Shown here: one piece after another, positions 33,601-45,416 of the stretch
Position numbering within the stretch: position 1 is the first letter of the stretch
Layout of the letters: each line of letters opens with the position of its first letter
Assembly (NCBI RefSeq): GCF_033115175.1
Contig: NC_084828.1
Span: 96,721,388 to 96,785,387 of the forward strand
DNA length: 64,000 nt
Direction of reading: 5' to 3'
Source: Lepus europaeus
Lineage: Eukaryota; Chordata; Mammalia; Lagomorpha; Leporidae
The notes under the pieces: generated by a model
Told to the model about the DNA's origin: nothing
The model's database searches: none
The model's input: the letters and a program-made list of their open reading frames with translations, nothing else
Translations under genes and position numbers: made by a program

Positions 33601-34800
33601 ATTATTGGCATAGGCAAAGGCTTCTTGGAAAAGATTCCAGAGGCACAGGTAATCAAAGCCAAAAGGGATTACATCAAATTGAGAATATTCTGCACTGCAA
33701 AAGAAATACTCAGCAAAGTAAGGGGCAACAAACAGAATGGGAGAAATTATTTGCAAACTATACAACTGATAAAGGATTATTATCCAGAATCTATAAGGAA
33801 CTCAAGAAATTCAACAACAAAACAATCAAGTTAACAAATGGACAAAGGACTTGAACAGGCATTTTTCAAGAGGAAGTTCAAATGGCCAACAGAGACTTGA
33901 AAAAATGCTCAGGATCATCAGCCACTGTGGAAATGCAAATCAAAACCACAATGAGGTTTCACTTAACCCCCACTAGAATGGCTTTCATAGAGATGCCAAC
34001 AAACAACAAATGCTGGCGTAGGGAAAAAGGCACTCTAATCCACTGTTGGTGGGAATGTAAACTGGTACAGCCACTGTGGAAGACAGTATGGAGAAACCTC
34101 AGAAATCTGAATATAGACCTGCCATATGACCCAGCCATCTCACTCCCTGGAATTTACCAAAAGGAGATGAAATCAGCATATGAAAAAGTTATCTGTACTC
34201 CCATGTTTACTGCAGCTCAATTCACAATAGCTAATATATGGAATCAACCCAGATGTCCATCAACTGAAGAGTAGATTAAAAAAAATTATGGTATATGTAC
34301 ACTATGGAATATGACACAACAGTAAAAAAGAAAAATGAAATCTTGTTGTTTACAACAAAATGGATGCAACCGGAAATCATTATACTTAGTGAAATAAGCC
34401 AGTCCCAGAAAGAAATACTATATGCTCTCCCTGATCTGTGGTAACTAATAGAGTACGTAAAAGGTAATCTATAGAAGTTAGATTGAGACTTGGAGATGCA
34501 CTGATTTTGAAGAGCCCTTGTCTTGACTGTTGAGGAACAGGTTTTTATTTTTCATACCATTTGTTAAACTCTTAGTTTAGGGTTAACCTTATGTGTATAA
34601 GATAATTAAGATAGATCTTAGTAAAAAATTTCAATGGGAATAGGAGAGGGAGGAGGGAGAAGGGTGAGAGTATGGGAGGGACAGAGGGTAGGATAGGAAG
34701 AATCACTATCTTCTTAAATTTGTATATATGAAATGCATGAAGTTTGTATACATTAAATAAACTGCTTCTTGGTAAAAAGAAAAAAAAGTAAGATTAAAAA
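30681..34800 (+). mobile_element. L1 with 5' end present, internally deleted and dead
   Basis: Starts aggattccaagatggtgg. A GC-rich 5' UTR runs to about 31,880, then broken ORF1 with a coiled-coil piece (IEQIKNVVENLKNRLSEAEE, 32,170-32,230). An ORF2 endonuclease start follows (VNGLNSPVKRYRLAEWNKKQ, 33,340), then a large loss of reverse transcriptase. The ORF2 end ([20 protein letters not shown], about 34,030) precedes a 3' UTR with the G-rich purine tract and AATAAA at about 34,755. The total of 4.1 kb compares with the usual 6-7 kb. Near-identical aagatta-ctgt flanks mark the target duplication. A CSINE sits inside. Confidence 0.85.
32567..32926 (+). repeat. CSINE, GC-rich subfamily, inside L1
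   Basis: Full copy with ggccggcgccgtggc head, flanked by the perfect duplication acataaagaaaatattct on both sides. Young by its intact CpGs. Confidence 0.95.
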
Positions 34801-34802
34801 AA

Positions 34803-34890
34803 AAAAAAGATTATACTGTGATGAATCATGCAGTACCTTAGGTAAAACTTCCAGAATGTAGTAGATATTCAATAAATGTTAGTTTTTCCC
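34803..34890 (+). repeat. MIR, 3' half, split by L1
   Basis: ctgtgatgaatcatgcagtacc then gtagatattcaataaatgttag, the MIR 3' end continuing from 30,680. Confidence 0.7.
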
Positions 34891-35044
34891 CTCCATGTCA
34901 GTAAGATCAACCAAAAGAAGTGACCTTATTATCAGAATAGGGTATCAAAACTCTTCTAGGTGAAATTTATTCACAATTAAATCATCACAATAAACATTTA
35001 TTATAGGTGAATCAATATAATCAAAATATAATATAGTAACTCAC

Positions 35045-35148
35045 CAGAGAATCCCTCCATAAAACAAAGAAAACACAAAATAAAATATAATAGATCCCCA
35101 GGTAACAAGATGATTGATCCACGTCCAAAAATGAGTTTCCAAAGCCAT
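35045..35148 (-). CDS. ATP11B: ATP11B coding exon, TM8-TM9
   Basis: 104 nt; about residues 1017-1050. [20 protein letters not shown] is followed by the hydrophobic run of transmembrane segment 9, ending FYGGILW with the tryptophan codon split. Acceptor TTTTTTAG, donor GTGAGT. Confidence 0.96.
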
Positions 35149-35661
35149 CTAAAAAATTTTAAAAAAATCCTTAGAAATATAAAATAGTAAAGCTTTAACA
35201 TGTTAGATAAAACTAAAGAATAAAACATTAATTTTAAGTGTCTAAAAGTCTCATGGCATAGTCTCTCAAAAGAAAAACACTGATGTAAGAGTCCTGTAAG
35301 AAACTGAATAATTTCAAGTTTATAGTATTTTTCTTTTGTGAGGAAGCAATGCTGAAATTTCACCTGATTATTCTCAATTACATGGCCCAAAACAAAGTTT
35401 GTTGTTTTGCATTACATATAGAGAAGCAAAATTTCAATGACTATTATTTTTATTTGACCATAAGAATTAGCTAAGACTTTCTAAAATAATAAACTTAAAA
35501 GATATTTTTGGATAAAATTTAAATGAAATATTTAAAAAAGAGCAAGTGAAATTACTCATTATTAAGTAAGGAAAAGGGTACCTATAACTAAAGAAATGAA
35601 GACATTTAAGTACTAATTATATAAACACAAATGTGTCCAAGTTCATAATTTCAGTACTAAC

Positions 35662-35727
35662 CTTTACTGTGACTGTAATAACCATGACTGTGAAGACCAA
35701 AGTGCCAAATGTCCAGTTTCCAAACAT
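35662..35727 (-). CDS. ATP11B: ATP11B coding exon, TM8
   Basis: 66 nt, 22 codons, phase 0 both sides, about residues 995-1016. MFGNWTFGTLVFTVMVITVT is most of transmembrane segment 8. Acceptor ATTTAG, donor GTTAGT. Confidence 0.95.
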
Positions 35728-36469
35728 CTAAATAGAAAGAATAAACTATTACATTTTGTGTCATGACATTGAACCAGACATCTGGTTAAAAAGTAATTTC
35801 ATTCTTTATCATAAACATCACTGTTATTATGCATCATGATCCTTTGGATAGCATCAGACTGAGAACCCAAGAATGGGTTTAGAATTGTGTTGCACAGGCT
35901 GATTTAGTTGCTCATAGCTACTTTATTTCTGTTACAAAGTAAAAATGCTAACAAAGCCCTGTTCCCCCAACCAGAAGTTGCAGCAGACCACTTGGCTTGC
36001 CACACTGTATAAGCAGAGCAGAAGAAAAGAAATTTACATTAAAAATCAGTATCTGAAAGGAAAGATAATGGCCACTAGAATTACTCTTCAAAGGATTCCA
36101 TGTAAAAATGCAGTTAATGCCAAAAAGGACTGTTTACTAAGGTTTATTTAAACATACAGAATCCCACAAGAATATCAAGGTTTTATTTTCACATATAATA
36201 GAACAAGACATTAATATTAATTTGGCTTACAAAGTAGTCATAACATTAGTTTAAAGAAATATTTGAAAATGTTGTTTAAGAATAGATTTCTAACAATTAC
36301 TTGATAAATTACTTAGTCCTATCTATAACTAACTTTATTATTAAATTTCATAAGTTTCTATAAGAATTGGGGCACACAAAAAAGGACAGTAGATAGCAAA
36401 TCATCAGTAAAATAAATAGTTATTATAAGTTACTATAAAATAGTTATTACCGAAAGTGAAATATTTATT

Positions 36470-36527
36470 AAAATTCAATTTATTTATATTTATATGAGAG
36501 ACAGAGACAGGGAGAAGGAGGAGGTGG

Positions 36528-36582
<55 letters not shown>

Positions 36583-36800
36583 TAGAGAGAAAGGGAGAGC
36601 TCCCATCTGCTGGTTTGTGGTCAGGGCTGGGCTTGGCCAAAGCCAGGAGTTGGGCAATCCATCCAGGTCTCCCATGTGGGTGGCAGGAAGCTATTTACTT
36701 CTGCATTAGTAGGAAGCTGGAGTTAGGAGTCAGAACTGAGAATCTAACCTGACTCTGATCTGGGATGCTGCTGTCTTTACTGTCAGGATAAGTGCCCACT
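36470..36800 (-). repeat. CSINE with long GA tract
   Basis: Reverse-strand CSINE. Its GA-rich tail has grown to an uninterrupted (GA)n of about 49 bp at 36,531-36,579. Confidence 0.8.
36531..36579 (+). repeat. (GA)n microsatellite
   Basis: Twenty-four or so perfect GA units, the longest simple repeat in the window. Confidence 0.95.
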
Positions 36801-37482
36801 CTCAGATTACACACATTGAGAGTATTTGGGGAGTTTACTTGTCAGGAGAAGAATGGGAAAGCCATATTGAACTTGTTCTTACTTTCATCATCTATAAAAA
36901 TGATTCAGAAATGCTGAAAATCAGTGAGTCTCAACTGATTGGAGAAGTACCAGTCTTGTCTTTCAGGGCTGTGGGGAGATACTTCAATGTAGCCAGGGGA
37001 CTTTGGCCATAGAGGATTTAGGGCTTCCTCTTGCCTAAGTCCTTTCCCAGGCCTTAGAAGGTGTCATGGAAACATCGTCACATTTGACAGGGGAGGGTAA
37101 TATCATAAAGAGTAATGATTTCAATGGAAATCAATTAGTTTAGACTGTAGTCTCTTTCCATTATGACTTCCTGTTTTGCTGGTTGGTGATGAAGTGGGTG
37201 GAGAGGGTATTTTGGGAACCTGGCTGAAGAGAAATGAGTTGAGCTTACATTTGGTTTGGATGAAGCAGGACGCATTGATGTCACTCACAACACTTTCACA
37301 TAGAGTACCTTTACATTTGTAAAGTTTCTTTTTTCTTCTTAAAGAAGGTTTGGTAAATTTTACTAAACCTGGATCTATGCCTGCTCAGAAGAGACAAAGA
37401 TATTAAAAATATTTTCTATCCAATTTGCCTCCTTTCTGGATCAGCTGCAGGGAGGAAGGATGAGTGCACCCAATGTTCAGAT
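36801..37482. other. ATP11B intron, nothing recognised
   Basis: Intronic sequence between CSINEs. No frame and no clear repeat identified. Confidence 0.5.
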
Positions 37483-37790
37483 AAAGAAGTGGGGGCAGAC
37501 AGCTGGTGCAGCGGTTAAGATGATGTCTGCACTGCCTTTATCACACAGTCGAGTCCCTAGACTTGAGTCTTGGCTCCATTTCCAATTCTGGCTTCCTGTT
37601 AATGTGCATCCTGGCAAGCAGCAGGTGATACTCAAGTACTGGGGTCCCTGCCACCCACATGGGAGATCTGGATTGAGTTCTGGGCTCCTAGTTTTGGCTG
37701 TTGTGGGTATTTGGGGGAGTGAACAAGCAGATGAAGAATCTCTGTTTCTGTTTCTCTGCTTTTCATAGAAAACAAATTAGAAATAATTAA
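37483..37790 (+). repeat. CSINE, older subfamily
   Basis: tgggggcagacagctggtgcagcgg head and the CSINE body to tttctctgcttttcatag. Confidence 0.75.
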
Positions 37791-37844
37791 ACCATATCCC
37801 CTTCTTTAAAACAAACAAACTCAGCCTTGGACTGAGCCCTGGAC

Positions 37845-38062
37845 ATTGCTCCACGGTGATTTTGGCCCTCAGGAGACATTTAGCTGAGTCTGAAGACATT
37901 TTTGGTTATCATTACCAGGGAGATGTTGTATGTGTGCTACCGGTATCTAGTGGGTCGTGGCAAGGCATGCTGCTAAACATTTTTCAATTCACAGGACAGC
38001 CCCACAACAAAAAATTATCCAGCTGAAAATGTGAATTGTGCAGAAGTTGAGAAACGCTGATT
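37845..38062 (+). repeat. MER5A (hAT-Charlie) element
   Basis: gacatttttggttatcat, ctagtgggtcgtggcaagg and aggacagccccacaacaaa match the MER5A wording I know, ending gttgagaaacgctg. Confidence 0.8.
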
Positions 38063-39439
38063 CTGAGGGCAGAAAGAAAAGACTGAAAATGGGTAGTAAA
38101 AAATATTAGGAAGCCAAAGTTAAGTACAGAAGCTGAGAATAGATGCTGAAGGAACACTGTGCCTGATGGTCAAGTTCCTAAGGAATGAGACATGCGCTTG
38201 GATTCAGTAATGCAGAATTGGTGGTGACAATAAAAACGTGACTTTAGATCATAAAGATCTTTAAGGGTGAACAGGAAGACAGGAAGTAGAAACAGTGACA
38301 AGGAATAACTTAATAACTTATTCAAGTTTTGCTCTAAATACACAGAGAAAAATGTCATCAGAGCAGGCAGTTGTAGGTCCGGAAGTATGTTTTTTATTAA
38401 TATGGGACAGCATGTTCGTAGGGTATTGGATTTGAGCCAACAGAGGACAAAGAAGGGCTAACTATAGGAACAAAGTCCTGGGTTAAGGAAGAATGAGTTT
38501 AACAACAAACAAAAGATGAAAACCTTCTCTTTATCAGGCTTGACTATCCACCTATCTGCTTAAGAATTTGAGAATTACCTTTCTTAGAGTAAGTAGTTGT
38601 TCAGCTCTCCAGTAGAAACTAAGTCATCATTACAGACCAATGGTAACAAATGACCAATTGTCATACCATAAGAAGAAAGATATATGTTTCTAAAGTACAG
38701 TTACATCTGATCTTCAATAGTTCTTTAAGTATGTGTCTCATGAATAAACCAGCATACAAGGAAATTCTACAATGGACTAGATAAAGATACCTTTACCATA
38801 CAATCTTTTAATAAAAATTCTCATCTATCTATAGGAATTAAATTATAGATGTTTTCTTGAATGACTGGATTAGAAATTACAGTAGTTATTTGAATTGAAA
38901 TAAAGGACACTGGATTCTCTGTGGGATACAGATACAATGTAGTATGTTTCCAGCTCTTATCACCTGATGATTAGCTTTTAACAATTCATAACATGTATCC
39001 CATGAAAAAGAAATTAATTAAAGGTCAGAAATAAGAAGAGACATAATTAAAAATTACAGAAAAATAGAAAATACCACAAAAAAGGTCTGTGTTTTTGCTT
39101 CTCAAAATTACAAGCTGAAATTTCATCTCCTTCATTCTACACTGCATTGCTAATTGTTCACCCCCAACTAATTGCCAAATGGTCTGAATCTTCAAGGCTT
39201 GATGAAGAGGTGAAGAGTTACTTTCTCTTTTGTCTTTATTTTCCATTTAATTTTTAATGTAATAGAATATTGTGCTTTAGCTTGGTAATGAAGGTCTGAC
39301 AATCTCAAACTCTTTAATGGAGAAGCTTAACTGGAATTAGACTGCTCTAACAACTTTTCACTTTTTCTTCCCATCCTATATCTTTTAAATTTTAATTCAC
39401 TTTTTTAAACGAGGTATACATTTTCTTTCTTTTCTTTTT
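38063..39439. other. ATP11B intron, nothing recognised
   Basis: 1.4 kb of AT-rich intron with no frame, exon or repeat that I can support. Confidence 0.5.
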
Positions 39440-39761
39440 TAAAGATTTTATTTATTTTAAAGACAGAGTTACAGACAGATATAGATAGAAAGAGAGAGAG
39501 AAGTCTTCTATCTGCTGGTTCACTTCCCAAATGGCCGCTACGGCTGGAGCTGGGCTGATCCGAAGCCAGGAGCCAGGAACTCCTTCCAGGTCTCCCATGT
39601 GGGTGCAGGGGCCCAAGGCCTTGGGCCATTCTCCGCTGCTTTCCCAGGCCATAGCAGGGAGCTCGATGGGAAGTGGTGCACCTGGGACCCGAACAGGCAT
39701 GTATATGGGATGCCAGCACCACAGCCTGGGGATTTAACCTGCTGTGTCACAGTGCTGGCCC
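39440..39761 (-). repeat. CSINE
   Basis: aaagattttatttattttaaag tail, full reverse-strand body to cacagtgctggcccaag. Confidence 0.9.
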
Positions 39762-39893
39762 AAGGTATACATTTTCATGAAGAGAAGATATCATTAATGA
39801 TAGATCTTTTCCTTTGAGGCCCTATACACTTTAGTAGTAAATGGACAAAGCAAGATAAAACAGGAAAGGATCTCCCTTTGAAAAGTAGTTAGT

Positions 39894-39967
39894 GTGGTGC
39901 TGGTGTTGTGGTGCAGTGGGTTAAGCCGCCGCCTGCGAAGATAGGGGATGCTGGTTTGTGTCCCGGC
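39894..39967 (+). repeat. CSINE head, 3'-truncated
   Basis: gtgctggtgttgtggtgcag to gtttgtgtcccggc only. Confidence 0.7.
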
Positions 39968-40330
39968 ACATAGCACAAAAGTAAGCATCAGATACACAGC
40001 AGCTACTATGAAAACACAGTTCTCAGATGAGAAGCAGGAAGGGGCATACCACAACCCACTGTGTGGGCTAATTTCTGAATTAGCTTGATTGTCTAGTCAT
40101 TTCAGTTTCATTTTCAGATTATATTCTGTATAGCCTTTCTGCTTCAATTTCTATTTGTGTGAAACTTTATAAAGTTAAAAATTTTAAACCTGTATTTACA
40201 TTTTAATTTAACATCTCAAACTATATGAGTTAGATCTAATTTTTATTTTATTTTCTATGACAGAAAATTATCAAAAACCAAACCAAATAAAACTATTTAA
40301 GCATTTTCTTTCCAAAACTAAATATTTTAC

Positions 40331-40469
40331 CTGGCCATTTCCAAGCAGAGATGCATCTTTCCCAATTAGAAAATAGGATCCAAAAAAGAAAATAAAGGCA
40401 TGACTGAAACCCAGGATGGTCCAATAAAGAAATGTTTTAATGCTTAACAGACGATTTTTACTAATGTCT
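40331..40469 (-). CDS. ATP11B: ATP11B coding exon, TM7
   Basis: 139 nt; about residues 949-994. DISKNRLLSIKTFLYWTILG starts transmembrane segment 7, which ends at FGSYFLIGKD. Acceptor TTTAG, donor GTAAAA, phase 0 out. Confidence 0.96.
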
Positions 40470-40845
40470 CTAAATTAAAGAAAAAGAGAGAAAAAGTGAC
40501 AAATTAGGATTTATATTTACCTGTTAAATAATTATGATATTTGGTAATTAAAAAATAGATTTTAATTTAAAACTGCTTGAAAATATTAGCAGAGAAAATA
40601 AATCCAAATTTACAAACCACCACTTCTATTATCATACATCTGTGTAACAGCTTACAATTCACTAAAGTTCAAAATACTTTCTCTTTTGATAAAGAAATGA
40701 TACAGGCATAATTCTTCAGTTTAATTGTGACAAGCTGAGTTATTTGTATTATGTTCTTCTGTGAACCTTCTTCAGTTACTCTGCCATGATGTTCTCTTTA
40801 GTGAGGTCATCTGAATGAGGTTCAGCACTTAGATTCATTTAAAAA

Positions 40846-41205
40846 AAAAAAAAAGATTTGTTACTTATTTGAAAGGGAGAGTTACAGAAAAAGGGAGAGA
40901 GAGAGACAAAGAGAGGGAGAGAGAGGGAGAGAGGGAGAGAGAGATATCTTCCATTCGGTGGTTCACTCCCCAAATGGATGCAATGGCTGAGGCTGGGCCA
41001 GGCCAGGCCAGGCCAGGCCAGGCCATCTGTGTCTCCCATGTGGGTGGCATGGACCCAAGAATGTGGGCCTTATTCTGCTGCTTTCCCAGGCTCATTAGCA
41101 GGGAACTGGACAGCAGGTGGAGCAGCCAGGACTTGAACCGGTACTCATATGGGACGCCAGTGTCACAGGTTGTGGTTTAACCCGCTGTGCCACAACACTG
41201 GCCCC
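40846..41205 (-). repeat. CSINE with GGCCA array
   Basis: Full reverse-strand copy. Five tandem GGCCA units at about 40,999-41,023 replace the usual gctgggccaggcc. Confidence 0.9.
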
Positions 41206-41892
41206 TAGGCTCCTTACTAATGTTCCTCTCAACAACAGCTATCAAGAGAAGAAACAACTTGTGCCACTCGTGGGTCATGCATACCCTGTCCTAGATCTCC
41301 AGGAAAACCAAAGAGAGTTATTCCATATCTGGATAATGGACACCTCTATAGACACTTCTGTAATTACTTTACAGCAGACCCCTACGTTGGTCCTGAGGAG
41401 GATTCACATCTCTGTGTTTTCTTGGTTTTGGCAAAGCAGGAATGAAGCAGGAGAATCTGGGAAGGTAATTAATGTCCTCAACCCAGCATTTGGCAGTGAT
41501 TATTACTCAAAAATCTGGAAATACCAAAACATAAACTACTTTTTTTGGAATTCTAGAGATTACTAATTAATGAGTAATTTCTTCTGTGTGAAAGACAGTA
41601 TTACTGGTTTACAACAGTAAGTACAAATTACATAATCATCCAATGCATTTCTAGGATAAAAGTATTCATTCTTCAAAATGTTGGGAAAATTATTCAAATT
41701 TTCTTTGATGACCAATAACCAATTAAGCCGTAAGACAACTAAAGTACTTTCCTTAGTAGAGTATTAACGACCAAGACACCACCACCTAATATATTTGGCT
41801 ATATTTTTAGGTACATTTTAAAACTGGTAACTATTGGATACATTATTTGCAATCAGAAATGCTGTGGACATTTAATATCAGAAAATACTTAC

Positions 41893-42020
41893 CGATAGAG
41901 GGTAGGCTTGTTCTGTAATATATGAGGGTCTATATGCTGTTCCAAAAGACTATATATCAGAATAGGTAGGGAAGTAAAACAAATGTTGTATAAAGTCAGG
42001 TACACACTGTCATACAGTGT
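41893..42020 (-). CDS. ATP11B: ATP11B coding exon, TM6
   Basis: 128 nt; about residues 906-947. [20 protein letters not shown] forms transmembrane segment 6, followed by a charged loop ending KPTLYR. Acceptor TTCTAG, donor GTAAGT. Ends in a split CG|A arginine codon. Confidence 0.96.
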
Positions 42021-43589
42021 CTAGAAAGAGACATTGGAAAAATTTTGAGAATTTAAACTATGTATTACTATTACCCTTTGGCATATAATCCCAAAGCAGC
42101 ATATTAAATATAAGCATACAATTGTAGGTTTTACAGTTGACATCAAATTCCATTTAAGTAATTCCAAGTAAATAACTCCAATTTGTTTTTATGTAGACAT
42201 ATAATATTCTTAGATTTATATTCTTTGTAGAAATTGGAATGCTTTGCTGTCGATGTTTCTGAAACTGCAGTGAATTGGATCTAAATTTCAAGATTCTCCA
42301 CAATTTGGCCATTGTGATATATTTTTACATATTTTCCCACAAGCATCCTAGTGTCTTACCATGCCTTAGAAACGTAATACATATGGTTTTGCTCTCATGG
42401 CTTGGTCAACCCATGTATGTCCTACATTTTCTTTAAGGCAATGAACAAGAGTCTTCTTCTATGAACTTTTTTCATAGTGGTGCCAGTCCTTGATGATAGC
42501 TTCCTTCTCTGAGGAGTCACAGGTGATACTGTTGGTACTAACTGCTTAGCACTTTGCTAAAGCTTCAGATACTGATTTTATTGTTATTAACACTGTCTCC
42601 TAAATTACAGTGTAAGGTCTCTGAAAACCCTAAATCAATCCAAATCAGGTCGCATTGTCATATGATCTTATAGCATTCTTATTATCCTTATTTCATTCAG
42701 ATAAAGAAATTGTTACTAGCAATCAATGCTCAACCAGCTATTTGTAATTCAGAATTATAGACTAAAACCAGAGAAGACAGTGATTAAGCACAGAAACAGC
42801 ACACGAAAAACAAAGATAATTAAGCCCTTAGTTTTTCAACAAATTAGAAACAATGCCTTGATCAATCTGAGCTGTATAATGTGTTATGTAAAAAGGGGGC
42901 TAATCAGACGGAGTAGGTCCAAGTCACGGGTGACTCATCAACTTATCGATGTGATCTTGAGCAAGCTACTTGAGTTCTGTGGATTTCACTTTCTTTTGCT
43001 ATGAAATAAAACAGTCCACATGTGGGCCACTGAGGACTTCCCCCAAGTCCATGTCCAGCACAGCCACTGCTAAACAATCACACCATCTCCTGTCTGAACC
43101 TGTGGTCCCTGAAACCTTGCCAGTGCAGTACTGGAGAGGCCCCTATCAATTATTTAAAGCTGGTTCCTAAGATGAAACTTGTTTGTCATCCTGGCTAAAT
43201 CAGTAAGTTTCCTTTCAGACCTAAAAAAGTTCTCAGTCAAAAATGAAAGTGAAATGAATCTCCAATGCTTATCTGGCCTGGTTTGATAAGGAAGCTATAT
43301 AAATATCACAAATAAGCTGAAAAAAGTTATCAAATTCTCTGAGAAGCTGTTAAGAGTTCATACATAGTTTAAAAAAGCATCCCCAATTTAAAAATACTTT
43401 TGCACCAACACTTACTTCAAACTGAAAACCACAATAAATATGAATGTTACGCTGATCAAACATATGGATCAGAAAGTTTTGTTTAGTTATTACCTGCAGG
43501 ACTAAGAAAAAAATCCTTCCAAATGTATTCAAAATTTAAATATACACATCTTACTCTAAAAGGACAAAACACAACTTCTGTTTACTTAC
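42021..43589 (-). other. ATP11B: ATP11B intron
   Basis: Contains a MIR at about 42,900-43,010. The remainder shows nothing I can name. Confidence 0.7.
42900..43010 (+). repeat. MIR fragment
   Basis: gtgatcttgagcaagctactt then ttctgtggatttcactttc resembles the MIR core. Confidence 0.5.
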
Positions 43590-43649
43590 TTGTTGGGAAA
43601 ACAAACAGTAGAACTGATATAAAAACTGGGGTGTGATAAAACACACATT
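43590..43649 (-). CDS. ATP11B: ATP11B coding exon, TM5 end
   Basis: 60 nt, 20 codons (NVCFITPQFLYQFYCLFSQQ), phase 0 on both sides, about residues 886-905. Acceptor TTTTTCAG, donor GTAAGT. It is the shortest coding exon seen, so skipping it would keep the frame but remove a membrane helix. Confidence 0.95.
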
Positions 43650-44297
43650 CTGAAAAACAAGATAAAGTGAGATATAATTAAAATATTTAGGTCTAAAAGA
43701 GAAAACAAATTCCGAAATGACTAGCTACTAAATTGTCTGGTCATACAACTTAGATTGATATGAAATAGATGATTTGTCTGTAAGGACTTGTCTGCATAAA
43801 ATGGGAAAGTAGAATTCTCATTTTATTAAAAACATCTCCCATCTTTCTAAGCAACAGTGTATATGTCAGAATGAAAAAGCCTTAGCTTTGATAACTGACA
43901 AGCAATGTCGTAATTTTTAATTTATAAACTTCTAATTTTTATTCAGTACTTTTATAGTTCAAAAAGTAAGATTTACCTAAACATTAGGACTATGAAAGCT
44001 TTATATATTACAAAAATATTTAAAGCACACAATAAATGGGACTACCAAAACACCTTTCCATCTCAACGAATTGATAAGTAAAAGCTGGAGTAATAAGCTA
44101 GAAAAACACTACCCTGCTCATCTGATACCAATATGTAGTCCACTAGTGTTCTTTCATTAGTTTGCAGCTGTTAATTACAGAAATATATGCAATATGAGAC
44201 ACTCTGGTTTATCCTACCCTCCCAAAAGGGTCCAGAGATAGAACAGTATTTCAACACAATTAGTTTCCTTGTAATCCTATGTTTTATTTATTTTTTT

Positions 44298-44361
44298 TAA
44301 AGTTTTATTTATTTACTTTAGAGACAGTTATAGCAGAGAGAGGTCTTCCATCCACCTGTTT
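44298..44361 (-). repeat. CSINE tail fragment
   Basis: aaagttttatttatttactttagag to ggtcttccatccacctgtt, then the copy breaks off. Confidence 0.7.
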
Positions 44362-44521
44362 TATTTTATGCATATAAAACCACTATATTAAGGAGTACAT
44401 ACATTTCAGTACACTATCAAAAGGTCAGGCAGGGCACAAAAAATGTTAAGAAACTTTGCTTGAAACCATCATACTGGCGTGACATGAAAATTTACTTACT
44501 GGTTCAAGACAAAGTAACTTT

Positions 44522-44818
44522 TTAAAAAAAAAAAATTTACATATTTGGAAGTTGGGATTATAGCGAGAGAGAGATTTTCTGTCCCCCATGTTGCTCCTCA
44601 GATGGCTGCAATGGCCATGGAGGAACCAGGCTGAATTCAGGTGCCAGAAGCTTCTTCTAGGTCTCCTCCATGGGTGCAGGGGCCCAAGAACTTGAGCCAT
44701 CAGTTGCTGCTTTCCCAGGCTCATTAGCAGGAAGCTGGGTCAGAAGTGGAGCAGCCGGGACTCCAAACCTCACCCATATGGGATGCCGGGGTGTTTCTGT
44801 ACCACAATGCTGGCCCCA
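44522..44818 (-). repeat. CSINE
   Basis: Reverse-strand body to ccacaatgctggcccc. Confidence 0.85.
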
Positions 44819-44849
44819 AGACAAAATAACTTTAAAGAAAATCAGATTT

Positions 44850-44946
44850 AGTGGAGTGAGCCAGCAGATGGAAGATCGACGTCTCTCTGTCTCTCCCTTT
44901 CTAACTCTGCCTTTCAAATAAACAAAGTAAATCTTTAAAATAAATA
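44850..44946 (+). repeat. CSINE tail fragment
   Basis: Only the 3' third: gtggagtgagccagcagatgg to caaataaacaaagtaaatc. Confidence 0.75.
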
Positions 44947-45270
44947 AATCAAATTTATTGTATCCTACAACAAACGTCACTTTTAAGTGTAAATTTTGAT
45001 GTTTTGACAAATTCAAACACAACAATAAAATTAGAGAACTTTTCTATCACCAGCTCTTACATTGCTTTCTAGTTAATTCTATCAACTGTACCTTTTGTTC
45101 CTAGCTACCACTGATTTGCTTTCTATCAGTATAAATTAGATTTATTTCAAAAATCCTGTAATTTTTACATAACGAATCTACCAGAAATGTTTATGGTTAC
45201 AACATTCCTTAAGCTGAAACTTCTAATTACTATATCAATAATTGATTTTAAATTTATGCATGAAACTTAC

Positions 45271-45416
45271 CTTATAAAAAAAATACTGTACAAGGGTAGC
45301 TATTCTAATATAATAAAAATGACCGTGAACAAAAAGTAATTTGGAGAGGAATTTAAATCTAGCTATTGCATAGTCACTATTTCTTGCAGCCTGTCTTCCT
45401 TCTTTACCCATGATTC
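45271..45416 (-). CDS. ATP11B: ATP11B coding exon, end of P domain and TM5
   Basis: 146 nt; about residues 838-885. [17 protein letters not shown] closes the P domain, then [20 protein letters not shown] leads into transmembrane segment 5. Acceptor TTACAG, donor GTAAGT, phase 0 out. Confidence 0.96.

Larger units (their letters stand above)
29658..35044 (-). other. ATP11B: ATP11B intron carrying an antisense L1
   Basis: 5.4 kb. Mostly the plus-strand L1 at 30,681-34,800 (antisense to ATP11B) inserted in a MIR. The remainder, 29,658-30,540 and 34,890-35,044, is AT-rich with nothing recognised. Confidence 0.85.
43650..45270 (-). other. ATP11B: ATP11B intron
   Basis: Holds three CSINE pieces between 44,298 and 44,946. 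43,660-44,290 is AT-rich with nothing recognised. Confidence 0.7.

Noticed and set aside
41117-41566. 149-residue plus-strand frame
   Set aside because: Its first quarter is CSINE in antisense. The rest matches no family that I know and has AT-rich composition, so a chance frame is likelier.
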